A stretch of DNA of 64,000 nucleotides from positions 3,361,488-3,425,487 of the forward strand of contig NC_047076.1 of assembly GCF_902459465.1 (NCBI RefSeq), in the 5' to 3' direction. Both the position numbers and the translations under genes were made by a program. The notes under the pieces were generated by a model that was not told the DNA's origin, searched no databases, and saw nothing but the letters and a program-made list of their open reading frames with translations. Positions 1 to 11,929 of this stretch are shown one piece after another (position 1 is the stretch's first letter; each line of letters opens with the position of its first letter). The DNA comes from Asterias rubens. Taxonomy: Eukaryota > Echinodermata > Asteroidea > Forcipulatida > Asteriidae.

Positions 1-9
1 TGCGCAAAT

Positions 10-172
10 TACACTGCAAAAACTGGATTCTCTTGGTATCTATATGTGACAACACCGACACGGTGTTAATTTGACCAACGATATAGCAATGGGGATAAAT
101 AACACCATGTTTGTGTTGTCACCTAAAGATACCAGGAAGAGTCAATTTAACACCCCCAGTTTTTGCAGTGTA
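10..172. mobile_element. Short MITE, ends CACTGCAAAAACTGG, TA flanks
   Basis: The left end TACACTGCAAAAACTGG is the exact reverse complement of the right end CCAGTTTTTGCAGTGTA. A TA on each side fits a TA target duplication, as in Tc1/mariner-type elements. Subterminal ACACC/GGTGT strings extend the inverted repeat. It is 163 bp with no coding capacity, and lies downstream (in gene direction) of the last visible GPCR-like exon. Confidence 0.75.
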
Positions 173-371
173 CCGTATGTAAACTGTACGTAAAACTGGG
201 TTCGTTAAGCTACTCCAGGCGGTTTTATACAGCACACATTTCTATAAGGTTCTAATGGTACCAAGAACGATAGATTTACCTGGTGAGTTTGCTGCCACCT
301 AGCGTCCTAAAGGTCCCCCATTCACATCCCGGTAATCATTTATTCAGTTTGAAAAAGGAACTAACTAGTAC

Positions 372-3300
372 CTCATTGTCGTGAGTGTGGTGAGTGTGGT
401 AGAACGTTATCAAGAATGGCTCTTCCACCTGCTTGACTTCCACCCCGTCTTTGTATGCCTTTGCGTACAGAAGTACGGTGTCCTCGAGAGGTATTCTGCT
501 AGTCAGGTCCCCCATGAAGAACTTGTTGGTGTAGTACACCGTGGCAGTGGTTCTGACAACTGGTACGGGGACGTTCATTGGTTGGATTGGGTCTGTGCCT
601 TTGCTGTCTGGATCTCGAAGTAGACCTAGAAATGACGAAAGGTATTATTTGATGTCTTTAATACCAAGAAGGATAATAAATCCTTTCAAATTTTTAACTT
701 CGTATGGTGGAAGTATAAAATAAGCCCCCTTTTTCGGATCGAGATTCGGCTCCGGCTAGCTTGGCCCCGCGGTTGATTTTACAATATTTCGCGTGCTTTG
801 CTTACGCGCTCAGGACTTCAAACGTGAGAATGGAGCCTGAAGCCGAAACCGTGGATTCGAATAGGGCAATAGAGAGGTTTAAGGTAACACCATTTGCCCA
901 CCAGCTTGCCCACCAATGTAACTTGTTCACTTATAATTTTCTTGGATAAAAGGTCGACATTGAGCCGAACCTCATCATGAGGAGATCTGTGTTAAAGATA
1001 GACTCACCACTTAGCAAGTAGTACGGGAACCTGATCGTCGCCACCGTCTCGGCCTGGGATTCAGGCCTGAAGAAACTAAATTCAAGCGGCAGTTGGATGA
1101 CGTCGCGAGACGGCTCCTTGATGTCGATCATTATATTGGAGTAAGTGTGCTCCACACGTCTGCTTATGACTGGCAGTTTGACGTTGGCGGCGTAGATCTG
1201 GAGACTACCTGCAATACTGTTGTCGTGACAACGAAAAGAGGAGGAGCTCCAAATAAAAGTTCACAATAGACCGTGCAAGTCTCGCGCGTTTTTGAAATTT
1301 TTTGGGGGACCACTTTGGTCCCAACATGCATTTATTTAGTGCGTGAAGGAAACAAACTCGGGCACTTTTAACGGGACCCAATTTTCAAAATACGCACGAA
1401 ACTTGCATGGATTATAGACTGCGACACCAAGACCCTTTTAAACTAACTCGAAAATCAGATCATAGAATTCCGGATGCTCAAACATCTAACTTCACACTTC
1501 GAGGCTCGCGAGAAGCCAAATACCGGCATGTTAGGTCATTTCTGAGAGGCGGCTATACAGCTATGGCTACGACTGTTAATACAACGCAGGATGACGCAAC
1601 AATCCAGCTGTAGCTATATAGCTGTAGTCACCATTCGGACACGGCCTAACCTGGGTCCAATTTCATAGAGCTGCTAAGCACAAAAATTTGCTTAGCATGA
1701 AATGTTTGCCTTGATAAAAAGTTCCCAAACAAATTTCTACGTGATTTTCAAGATAAGCATACATCTGAATACCAGTAACTAGGCAATGCAACAAAATGAA
1801 TGTTCGGTTGGTTATCCTGTTTTTACAAAGGAAGAAGTTTCATGCTAAGCAAATTTTCGTGCTTAGCAGCTCTATGAAATTGGGCCCTGGTATGTTACCT
1901 GCCATTTTTAATTGGTATATTACTGTGTGAGTACAGTAGACACCAATACACGCACACGTTCTCAAAAAGGCCTCATTGTGGAGCATTATTTTGTTCTTTC
2001 CTTTGTCACTGCAGTTATTAAGTTTCACATAGACTTCGTACACAAATTTGTGAAACATCCCAGTCTTTAGAATTCCCCTAATGGAGTAATTTTGTTGTCC
2101 TTGTTTGTTGTCCTTGGTTTCAATAAAAGGTGCCGACAATGAGCAGATACCCAAACAGGTGTGTAGTGGTATCATTATCAGTCTGTATGCGTCATTGCAT
2201 GTATGTATATCGAATGAAACAATTTGGTGCTTATACCAATGTCTGTTTACCTTTATCCTTGTGTACACAGACAAGGCACCAGTCTAGTGAATGTCTGTTT
2301 AAACAACTTACCTGTAGGTGGCGCCCTGTACATTCTCCAAAACCACATCGTCAATCTTCAGAATGTTATCGGCCATTGCAACGAGCTCCTCTCCTACGTC
2401 ACTCTTCAACTGATATACGTCATCGACACCGGAAGTGATGCAGAGGTCAATGATGGAGGCGGTATGTGTGACGTCCTCCTGGGTCAGCTGGTCCGTATTG
2501 GAGAGAAGCTCATTGGTCCGATGAAGCAGGGCGATTAGTGACGTCACGTTGACTACTCTATCATCAGCCTATCACACCAAAGGATTTTAGTCAATTAGGA
2601 GAACCAGCACTCAATAAAATGGCACTGAAAGCTCAAGAACACTTTAACCTATCATTTTATACCTATTTATGGTAGTATATGATAATACTACAATCACCCA
2701 AAACAAGAACACCGTTCAAACCAGTGTATGCACAGCCTCTGCTGCAGCCACTGTGTGGGCATTCTAAATGTTGTTCTTTGCACTTTGTTCTGAAAATCCT
2801 ATTCTTCAAGACCGTAAAGGGCACTGTTCTCGGGTCCACACTTCGTAAGTAGCATTAAACACATGAGTTAGCCAACTAAAAAAAAAAAAAAAAAACAGAA
2901 ATTGATGGTAGCATTTCCGTTTTGCCCATGTTAGATAGGCAGCACTTGACAGGAAAATGGTTACTGTTGGCTTAACTTGCATTTAATAATAATTTTATGT
3001 AATAAATTTACATTTGCACACTTCGTCGTAGACACGTGAAACCGTTTAATACTCATAAAACAGCCCGAGTAAGATTTATCACCGAGTGATGATGTCTGGT
3101 GACTTGGGTGAAAAGACGAGGTTCGTAAAACAAATCTGAAATCTTACCCTAAGCTCATCCAGCAGATCCAACAGAATGTCATCCAATTCATTCGTAATGT
3201 CCGAATCCCATCGACACAACGTGGTGTTGGTATCACCCCAATACGACAACTCACTGCATGAGAACCTCGGCTTGGGCAGTAGGTGCCTGCACTCCAGCGG

Positions 3301-6160
3301 GGGGTGGCACGAGCGGAAGGCTAGCCGGACGTCGCTCCCGTTGTACCTTCGCCGGACGCCATTTGGACACACCGCAAAATCGTAGTCTCCTGCCAAGGTG
3401 TTGTTCCATGTGAAGTTTCCTTTGAGGTCAGAGGTCGTGGATTCGAAGCAAACATCTAGGAGAGAAAATATGGGTTGTATAACTAGAGCATACACAAGAC
3501 ACGGTCGGTAAATTTGTGGAGTCCAACATTTTACCCTACAATTAATTGTTGTGCGTTGTTAGTTTACAACGTATAAGGAAAACCATGCAAGTTCGACGCG
3601 TATTTTGTGTGGATCATCATATTCTACTTTTAAAACATCTTTATAACCATATGAATTTTTTAACAAACGGTTTCACACGCTTTTCATTGACCAACTCGCC
3701 CGAGCCGAGGCAACGTTTCCTTTAAAGGCAGTGGACACTATTGGTAATTGTCAAAGACTAGCCTTCACAGGTGGTGTATCTCAACATACGCATAAAATAA
3801 CAAACCTGTGAAAATCTGAGCTCAATCGGTCATCGAAATTGCGAGATAACAATGAAAGAAAAATAACCCTTTCCACACGAAGTTGTGTGATTTAGATGGT
3901 TGATTTCGAGACCTCAAGTTCTAAAACTGAGATCTCGAAATCAAATTCGTGGAAAATTACTTCTTTCTCAAAAACTATGGCACTTCAGAGGGAGCCGTTT
4001 CTCACAATGTTTTATACCGTCAACCTCTCCTCTCCCCATTACTCGAATACCAAGAAAGGTTTTATGTTAATAATTATTTTGAGTAATTACCAATAGTGTC
4101 CACTGCCTTTAAACATTTGTATGGCTTCTGCCTGGCATCCCGAACAGAGATATTAACAAAAATAGCCAACATAGGGCTATATCGCTCTGCTGGTATATAG
4201 AGTGCCGGCACTTTAATCCGAAGGTAGTTGGTTCAAGTCTCTCTCTGGTCATTTCCCCAAACTGCCAAATCTTGTTATCCGTTTCTTATCATGGAAGTAC
4301 GTAGATGTTTGTTACAAGAAATGTGAACAATTTGGCCTCGCGAAACAGTTTGGCCACCTTTCAAAAACACAATTTACCTTTATAATTTGCTTTAATAGGT
4401 GGTTCAAATCCCACTCTAGTAATTTTGTCTTTGTTCAACCCCAAATCAATAAATCTTGCCAAGGAATGTGAAGACAGTGGCGTAACAATTTGGCCTCGTT
4501 AAACAAAACAAAACGATTTTCTTTTATAATTTAATTTTATTCAGAGGTAGTTGGTTCAAATCCCACTCTAGTGAATTTGTCTTTGCTCCTAAATCTTGTT
4601 GTCCGTTTCTTACAATCATTGAAGTAGGGGAATGTTAAACCGAAGACAAGGCATGTGAAGGCCATGGCGTAACAATTTGGCCTCGTTCCAAAACAAAAAA
4701 AAACACCACAATTTACTTTTATAATAACGGATTGGTTGAACAGCATGATGTCACCCTTATCATAAACAAAGCCCCTCTCTCCGCCCCAAAGCATTCCCCC
4801 GCGCTTTGCGATTTAGTGACAAAAACAAACAATATTGCGAATTAATCCGGTCAATAATTAATAGGGATTATTGAAAAGATCAGATCAAGCGTTTAGATAA
4901 GGGTGCGTTCAAACTGGATAAGGAGAAAACAGGGCGTCGAACCCTTCAAATTTTATATGTAGAATATTCTAGATAGTTTAAATTGAGAGCTCCCAAAAAA
5001 GTTTCAGTGTAAACAATTTGTCTAACTGTGACCTGCTTTTTTTAAATGTCAAACTTGTTTTTTTGATGACATTGGGCCCTTGTCCTATTTGCTGAGAGGT
5101 GTAGGGACATTTGTCAAGATTGGTGCTAGTCTTGGTGCAAGACGTTTCTCGTTTCCTTTTCACGCACACCGCGGCCAATTCACCGACAGCGCGCGCACCG
5201 ACTCACCTGACTTTATAGTCCACTCACCGCCCCGGAGAAACCGGGGCGGTGAGTGAACTAAAGTCAGGTGAGTCGGCGCGCGCGCTGTCGGTGAATTGGC
5301 CGCGGTGTGCGTGAAAAGGAAACGAGAAACGTCTTGCACCAAGACTAGATTGGTGCTCGTACGTTTACACTCGTGTATGTGCACGGGACGGTGTTTTGAC
5401 TTTGGCACAAAGAGACTCCCCATTTTAAATTGAGCAGAGGATTAAGTTCAAGGGTCAATGAATAATTTTCCTTTTACTGTAAAAAGCTGTGAGACTTCAG
5501 AGTATTTTTTCATGTATTTTTGAATTTAACATTTTGCGCTGTTGACGTGAATTTTGGAGGCGGCTGCCATTTTCGTTTTGTGATGTGGCAAATGACCCGG
5601 CGAATAACACTGTGAAAGGTGGCTGTGGCTACAGCTACAGATCTGTTTTCCACTTCAATGATAAACTCGATACGAGCAGGGAAAACTTTCCGTATCCTGC
5701 CAAATCTTGTCCACCCATTTTGCGTGAAAAAAAGGAATAATGTCATTTAGGTAATTAGATATTATTTTATTTCATAACAAATGAAAAGTGGTGGCAGGAT
5801 ACGAAAAATTGTCCAACTTGAGATTGAAAAAAAAAAACACGAAGAAGATGTTTTGTCTTCCTTACCTTTCCGGCACACAATGGGTAACCCTTCGTTCTCT
5901 CCTCGGACCTTCGCAATGTCCTCCGCGGGTGCGATGGTCGGCAGCTCCACGCTGGTGTTCCACGGTAAGGGGAATGAGATATTCAACCCGGCCAAGATAT
6001 CACTGATGTCGTTATGTCTCAGGTGGTCTAGTACCGGGACCAGTGTCTGGTTTTCCGGGGAGATTTGAGCCACTTCGACGGCAGACTGCGAGCTCGAAGA
6101 CACGGTACATGTTGCAAACAATAGCGTCAGGACTGAAGCTATTTGAAAAATTCCAGGCAT
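372..6160 (-). CDS. Adhesion-GPCR-like receptor, N-terminal part (5' exons only)
   Basis: Five coding exons join in phase on the minus strand: 5866-6160, 3148-3455, 2312-2568, 971-1204 and 372-603. They give about 442 residues, and the gene continues past the left edge. Exon 1 begins with a hydrophobic signal peptide (MPGIFQIASVLTLLFATC). Exon 2 (about residues 99-200) resembles the hormone-receptor motif (HRM) domain: a W...T..G core, a CPNG motif and seven cysteines. Exon 3 (GAIN-like LTQEDVTHTASII) and exons 4-5 look like the GAIN domain that precedes the GPS cleavage site. The GPS and seven-helix part are not in the window. Many N-x-S/T sites (NQT, NIS, NFT, NNT, NGS, NTT) fit an extracellular protein. 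Splice sites at exons 1, 2 and 3 are strong (GTAAGG, GTAAGA, GTAAGT). The donor at 971 (GTTCGG) and acceptors at 1204 and 603 were chosen by phase and are less certain. A different GAIN protein is possible because no membrane segment is visible. Confidence 0.74.
1653..1888. mobile_element. MITE, AGAGCTGCTAAGCA family
   Basis: The element begins GGGTCCAATTTCATAGAGCT and ends with its near-inverse AGCTCTATGAAATTGGGCCC. The GCTAAGCA/TGCTTAGC repeats continue the inverted repeat inwards. It has about 236 bp and no ORF of interest. It sits in an intron of the GPCR-like gene. Other copies of the family are at 10202, 15251, 24708, 31238 and 36893. Confidence 0.8.
3722..4112. mobile_element. TTAA MITE, subfamily A
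   Basis: The element is bounded by TTAA, with ends AGGCAGTGGACACTATTGGT and its inverse. A central palindrome around GAGACCTCA/TGAGATCTCG is present. It is the complete 391-bp form in the GPCR-like gene's intron 1. To its left (3540-3722) is the right part of a second element whose end reads GAGGCAACGTTTCC, related to 26086-26466. Confidence 0.85.
4119..4760 (+). repeat. Cluster of degenerate tRNA-like SINE fragments
   Basis: Three partial copies follow one another. The first (4119-4330) has GGCTTCTGCCTGGCATCCC, then a decayed A-box region (TATCGCTCTGCTGGTA) and a B box GGTTCAAGTCT. The second (about 4390-4500) and third (about 4545-4690) keep only GGTTCAAATCCCACTCTAGT and the tail with TTGTCTTTG. 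The same unit occurs better preserved at 41525-41760 and 45770-45985. Confidence 0.7.
5126..5348. mobile_element. Long foldback, 9-bp TSD, AGTCTTGGTGCAAGAC ends
   Basis: The left arm 5126-5235 and right arm 5241-5348 are reverse complements over about 108 bp with only a few differences, separated by a 5-nt loop AGAAA. Taking TAGTCTTGG as the end, the flanks are GATTGGTGC on both sides, an exact 9-bp target duplication. Nine bases is typical of Mutator-like elements. It is G+C-rich compared with its surroundings, contains no gene, and lies in intron 1 of the GPCR-like gene. Confidence 0.85.
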
Positions 6161-7314
6161 GTTGAACTCGTTTGTTATAAACTCCAGCGGGTTTACTTCT
6201 CGAAATAGATTATCGTTGTGACTATTGAAGATGACTACGGTACCACGGTCTCCAGACGAAGAAAATAAATGTGTACGTATTTAAGATAATGACTAACGGT
6301 CTCTAATAGGCAGAAAAGAACAGAATATCAGACTTGTTGTTGTTCACCTTCCTAACAAAGCAGAACGCAATGCGTTTCAAACTACTCCAGTTCTCGAAGT
6401 CTTGCTGTGTTTATAGTCAATCCTCATCAGTGCACAATTAAGTACAGTAGAGTTACTTCCACGTTAACATACGCCAACTATTTGGCTCAGTCGCTTGAAT
6501 TTCGACTCACGATGAAGGGAAGAGAAGTTTAGTTAAAGTTCCAATTGTGAGTTTCACTGTTACACATGATGCTCAAGCTCAATTTTGTCTTCCGTAATGA
6601 TACAAGGTTTTTTTTTTTTGGAAGCGCGTCCACTGCAAATTTCACCAGGAGTGCGTTTGACTCTCTCGAAGAACTTGGAGGTATCCCATAACAAACAAAT
6701 CACATAAGGGGTGTACGTTGTGGCGTTAGTAGATGACAAACGCTGCTAACCGTTCACCAGTGCTCGCCTCACCACAGACTCCCGAACTAATATTGTATTC
6801 CACACGAAGACGAAAGTTGATCAGATTCCATACAATATGATCCTGAAGTATGAGTTTTAGTCAGGCTTTTCGCTTTCAACTTCTTGACCAAAACCAGATG
6901 CGTCGATTTTAGTGCGCTATAGAGTGGACTTTACGAAAATGGCGATACCATTTGACGTTCGAGTACAGTTCTATGTGTAAGTGGCGCGTACTGGTTATGA
7001 TGCTACAACGTATACGGGATGCGAGCTTCAACTATTAAAAACTTTTTTAGAAAAGCTTCTAATCGCGGTTTGTGGTGCTTAACCTCCCATGCCATCCCAT
7101 GGACTCGGTGCGTTTGCTTAAAGGATTAATTTTATCATAATTCCCGTTTATCGCCTACTACTTCGCAGCAAGGTTGGGATTAAATGTCTTTTTTTAGCTA
7201 CACTTAATATTATCTTCATTTGCTTAAAACCTTCCCCGAAACAATAAAATAATACTTTGATTATTATTTATCAGTAAACACCCACAGGCTTTCCGGTCAG
7301 ATCGGGATGATTGT

Positions 7315-7467
7315 GGGTGCGTTCGTTTAGCTTCCCTGGGTCGACCCCTGTGTGTGGCATTTTTTTTCCCAGGACGAACGTGTGCGGATAATTACCCACG
7401 TTCGTCCTGGGAAAAAAAAAACGCCGCACACCGGGGTCGACCCAGGGAAGCTAAACGAACGCACCCT
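7315..7467. mobile_element. Foldback, ends GGGTGCGTTCGTTTAGC
   Basis: The two arms are near-perfect inverses, including CCCTGGGTCGACCC and a T/A run followed by CCCAGGACGAACGTG; the loop is the short stretch around GCGGATAATTAC. A second copy is at 55018-55168. No target duplication is obvious. It would form a very stable hairpin as RNA or single-stranded DNA. Confidence 0.85.
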
Positions 7468-7655
7468 GTAAAACGTGCATGGCTTGTCACATGTGAAGAC
7501 ACATGCCAACACATGCCAACAGCAGTAGCCTTCCGTCAAGGCCCGTGTAGCCGCGAAGTGACTGGAACCGGAGACCACGCGGTTGTGGTCTCCGGTATCC
7601 TGTCACATGTGACAACGCGAACAACGGGTCTTGATTATCCTTCCGTCAAAGCGTA

Positions 7656-8130
7656 AAAGGCACTGGACACGTTTTTTAATAATTTTGTCAAAGACCAGGG
7701 CCCTGCTTACCGCCGAATTCTGTGCTTACGATCACGATTCCCCGCTTACGTGCAAGCGCCGAATTTCTGCGCTAGCCTTGTAAGCCTAGAATGCCTAGTG
7801 ACGTTGAGTACGCACGCGCGGAAAGCCAAGATTCGCCGCTAACCCGTGAAACACGCTTGCCGTAAGCACAGAATTCCCAGCTTCCGTCATGCACCGATTC
7901 TGTGCTTACGGTAAGCAGAGCCATGAAATTGGGCCCTGTTTTTACTTGGTGTATCACAACAATAGGCCTATTACTCTTTGGAAATGTGAACTCAATTGGT
8001 CAACGAGTTGCAAGAGAACAAAGAAAGACAAAAAACTTAATTATGTTGAACAAAATGTGCATAAATTTTACTGAGTAAAGAAATTACCTTTTTCTTAAAA
8101 ACTACAATTTTTCAGAGGGTCTCAAAATAA
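7656..8130. mobile_element. TTAA-type MITE split by a second MITE (7697-7937)
   Basis: The outer element starts AAAGGCACTGGACACG and runs to GTCAAAGACCAG, then resumes as ACTTGGTGTATCACAAC, exactly as in intact copies of the subfamily. Between these lies an element bounded by GGGCCC with inner CTGTGCTTACG / CGTAAGCACAGAAT repeats. The inner one therefore came second. The right end of the outer copy is decayed. Confidence 0.7.
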
Positions 8131-9079
8131 TAACACCAAACAAAGTTCATTGTGTAGGAAAAAGCTATTTTATTGATCCAGTTGTGTATAATAAAATGCA
8201 CAAAATTACAGCCCCAATAGGCTTTTGGCTACGGCTCCGACCGCCATTTGAATTCAGACTCGAACACGCACCGGCTCAAATTATCACACAGGGACATGAA
8301 CTACAGAGCCCAGAGCCTGAATGAGAACAAACAGCAATCTCAAAAAGGCCGGTCATTAGATTGTATTGTTTTGTTTTTTAAAATCACGTGTCTATGACCA
8401 AGTCATTAGATGTGTTCATACAGGCTAAGCACAAACAAAAATCTTGCTTACCAAAAAACAGGTCACGAGTTAAAATAATAATGTAAACACTGACCGACTA
8501 GTTGCAGGTTCCCTGCCGAGTTGAAACCAGGGAGCAAATCTTCTCAGAAAACCAACTAGTTCAAGTAACTTAGGTTTGTGCCAATCAAATCCAAGAGAAA
8601 TCGTACAAATAAATAATAAATATAATTCAAATCTTACTTTTGACGAAAAAGACAAACAAAAACAAGGAGTGTATACAACTCAATAAAACAAACATGGCCG
8701 CCAGATTTAATCCATTTTATGTCCAACGTTATTACCGCTGTTAATGTAAAAAGGACATGGCCCAATCTTAGATGCTAAGCACACTGAAAATTGCTTTGCA
8801 AATAAAGAAAAAAGAGGCTTTTAAAAGAAGCAGTTTACCGGCCAATATACTCTGTAAATTATGCTGTTTGCTTAAGCGGAGAAATTTGGTAAGCATGTCA
8901 TATGAAATAATTGTGCTTACAGTATTTGGAATATCACCAATCAGAATTACGCAATAACAAGTTAAGTTTAAAAACATTATATGTCAAAGTTATGGCTAAT
9001 CAAAAATATACAATAAAACAATCACATATCAACCTATTGTTATCAACTTTCCTCCACTTTTGAGTCCCCCCCCCCCTTG

Positions 9080-9580
9080 AAGTGTGACGTCAGATGTTCA
9101 GGCTACTATGAAACCGGTGTCGCATGCAATTATGTCCTCTATGCAATACTATCCGGAGGACCTTATTGCATATTCAATAATGTCTGCCGGACGGTTTTGC
9201 ATATGCAATCCCGTCCACCCAGACGCTGCTGCATAGTGCAATTGTGTCCGCCCGGACACATTTGCATGTGCAGTTGTGTCCACCCCCGTGCAAAACCGTC
9301 CTTGCAATAAATTAAACCCCCTTGGTCGACGGAACACGTTCGCCGTTTTTTTTTTACAAGCTAAGTGCATGTCATGAACGACATGGGAAATGTTCGGCCG
9401 TTGGGTATTCGCTGCAATCATAAAATACGTGAATATTCATGCTGCAGGTTCAGTGCATGCACGCTCGCTTACGCGCGAACGTCATGTACATGTCCACCGG
9501 ACGGTTTTTGCATATGCAAAAGTGTCCGGCGGACACAATTGCATCTGACACCGGCATCTGCAAAGGCCCCATAACAATCA
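9080..9580. repeat. TGCATATGCAA / GTCCGGCGGAC-rich repeat region
   Basis: Within 500 bp the strings TTGCATATGCAA, TTGCATGTGCA, GCAATTGTGTCC, TGTCCGCCCGGACAC and TGTCCGGCGGACACA alternate repeatedly in both orientations. The ends carry ACCGGTGTCGCATGC and GACACCGGCATCTGC in inverse order. This suggests a decayed inverted-repeat element made of short palindromes. ATTTGCAT octamer-like sites occur in it. Confidence 0.5.
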
Positions 9581-9995
9581 TATCATGATGGAGCAAAACT
9601 AGCGCAAAAAAAAAAAAAAAAAAACGGTATAATGTTCAATACATTGTGAACTGCAGTAAAGAAAATTCCACATGGGATAGCAACAATATACCATCCATAT
9701 ATTATAAATATGATTACGTATTACTGCTTGTTATTGTTAATTTCTATAATAATTGATAAATTTAGAAATGCCACACAGTGGTTTTGCATATAAAAATCTC
9801 AAATCTAAGCGGTTCTTTTTTTTTTTTATCTTAGACAAAATGTCTTGAATATTGATAACAAAACCTTTTTAAATATTTATAAGTCTGCAACTAAATACAG
9901 TGGGTTGGCTTTGAGTGGATAGCACTGTATCCTTCTGGTTTGTCGACAGTATCGGACAAGATGACCACTACAAAAAATTTCGAAAATGTTCAGTT

Positions 9996-10196
9996 TTTAG
10001 CCTCGTCATACGAAGCAAGTTTGACTGGCAACTCGCAGGCAACCAACTGCAGTGCATGCTACAGGACCACTTTGGAAGCACAGGAGTCCTTCTTCAAACA
10101 TTTTCTTACGATCCCCAAGAAAAATATGTGAACATTGAAATGTGAATGGCTTCCCTTCATGGAGACTGCCTGGAACTGGTTGCCTGTTAAAAGCCT
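9996..10196. mobile_element. MITE related to the 36421-36619 element
   Basis: It shares GGCAACTCGCAGGCAACCAAC, CAGTGCATGCTACAG, GACCACTTTGG and ACGATCCCCAAGAAAAAT with the copy at 36421-36619, so it is homologous along its whole length. The ends are more decayed here. Short frames in this stretch are repeat sequence, not genes. Confidence 0.7.
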
Positions 10197-10201
10197 TCCT
10201 G

Positions 10202-10530
10202 GTCCCAATTTCATAGAGCTGCTTTAGCAAAAAAAAAAAAATTGCTAAACAGTTTCCTGCTTAGCAGAAATGAGCAGGATGCCAGTCACAATCTGTACAT
10301 GTGACATTGTACCTTGACTGGTAACCTTCTTCTAGTAAGCATAATTTTGTTGTGCTTAGCTACTTTTTGTGCTTAACACTTTCCTGCTTAACAGAAATGA
10401 GCAGGATGCCAGTTACAATCTCTATGTGACCATGTGACATTGTACCTGGACTTGTTACCTTATTCTGGTAAGCATAATTTTGTTGCGCTTAGCTACCTTT
10501 TGTGCTTAAGCAGCTCTATGAAGTTGGGCC
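10202..10530. mobile_element. MITE, AGAGCTGC family, with internal duplication
   Basis: It starts TCCCAATTTCATAGAGCTGC and ends GCAGCTCTATGAAGTTGGGCC. An internal unit of about 120-130 bp (from TTTCCTGCTTAGCAGAAATG to ATTTTGTTGTGCTTAGCTAC) is present twice in tandem, making this copy longer than the others. Confidence 0.75.
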
Positions 10531-11725
10531 AAGGCCCTTAGACATTGATCAACTTGCGACCTGCACCATTTCATACTCGCCTTAATATTATGACTCAAGT
10601 CTAAGGCAGGATTCGAACCAGAAAGACAGGGAAATACAACTAACTGGGTCTGATTTTTCTAAAGCTTAGTTCTGACAAAAAAAACTTAACAGTTTACTCC
10701 CAAGTCCTTGGTTTTTTTTTAAACATTTACTTCAACATGCACTGAATAAAATTAAAATACTATATAACGGTACAAATTATCAGACACTTTAAAATATTAT
10801 ATTTACAGTGTTAATTATTGTCTTTCCTTAGCGCAGGTCTGCAATTACACGGAGGCCATGGCTTCTATTGCCCCTAATCTTGTCCTTGTTGCCCCTTCAT
10901 AAGTTTCCCATAGGCCTTAAACAATTTCCAATGGGATTGCCCTTGACAAAATTAAAATGGCCTTGCCTCTCCAAAGATGAAATTCCAGACTGACTAAAAG
11001 AAAAAACAAAACATTGGTTTTTGTTCAGATTTATAAATTGGACACAATTAGTACCTTATTAATACATTTATATATGAATAACAGGTAACCAAATCAAATA
11101 AAGAATATTGTCCATTTAGTTTTTATGAATAAAGAATACATTCAAACGAGACAAAGAAATTAACTATCGCCTTTTCAATAATGCAGTAAGAACGCTAATT
11201 CCTGAATAAATATAAAACAAGTTTTGCAATTTTTTGTACAAGAGCAACATCAAACTTTGAAAAGCATATTCTGGCAAATCGAAACAAACAACAAGTTTTG
11301 TCAAAGATGTATGAAAAATGCCTATAAAAAAAGACTTCTGAAGACACCTTTTACTTACACACAAGTCTTTCTTTTCACAATGAAAACAAAATGTTAGGCA
11401 TGCTGAGTAAGAAATTTCGTATAAATGTTTCCATTGTTTTGATCTATCAACAAAATAGTTTCAATCACAACAGATATCAAATAATTACCCATGGGACATT
11501 GGGACGAGGTACAACAATTAGTTGTTCATAGAAAATTACTTGTTCTTAGTTGATCTTGTAGAAATTATTTTTTTTTAACAAAATAATACATGCAGATCTA
11601 GCTAACTAACAAACAAACATGTTAAAAGTGAACTGTTTTTCTTCCAGAAATGTACCATAGTCCAGTCATTTTTTATATTTATGAGAATTACAGTATGAGA
11701 CATATTCAAAAATTAAACAAGCAAA

Positions 11726-11880
11726 TCTGGGGCCGATTTCACAAAGATCTAAGATTGAACGTAACTGCAAATCAATCGTAGTTGCTACGAAAATGGTGAT
11801 GTCACAATACAAATTACTATGGTGATACTGAAAAATTGTCTTGCGATGAATTTTATTGCTCGGTCAAATCGGCCCCAGAT
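11726..11880. mobile_element. Short MITE, ends CTGGGGCCGATTTCACA
   Basis: The left end TGGGGCCGATTT and the right end AAATCGGCCCCAG are inverses. About 153 bp with TGATGTCACAATA inside. A diverged relative lies at 25083-25280. Confidence 0.65.
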
Positions 11881-11929
11881 CATACAGAAAAGGACTGCGA
11901 TCTGCCAAAGATAACAGAGTTCTGATCAT

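Noticed and set aside
5160..5423. 87-codon minus-strand open frame
   Set aside because: It is the translation of the palindrome at 5126-5348.
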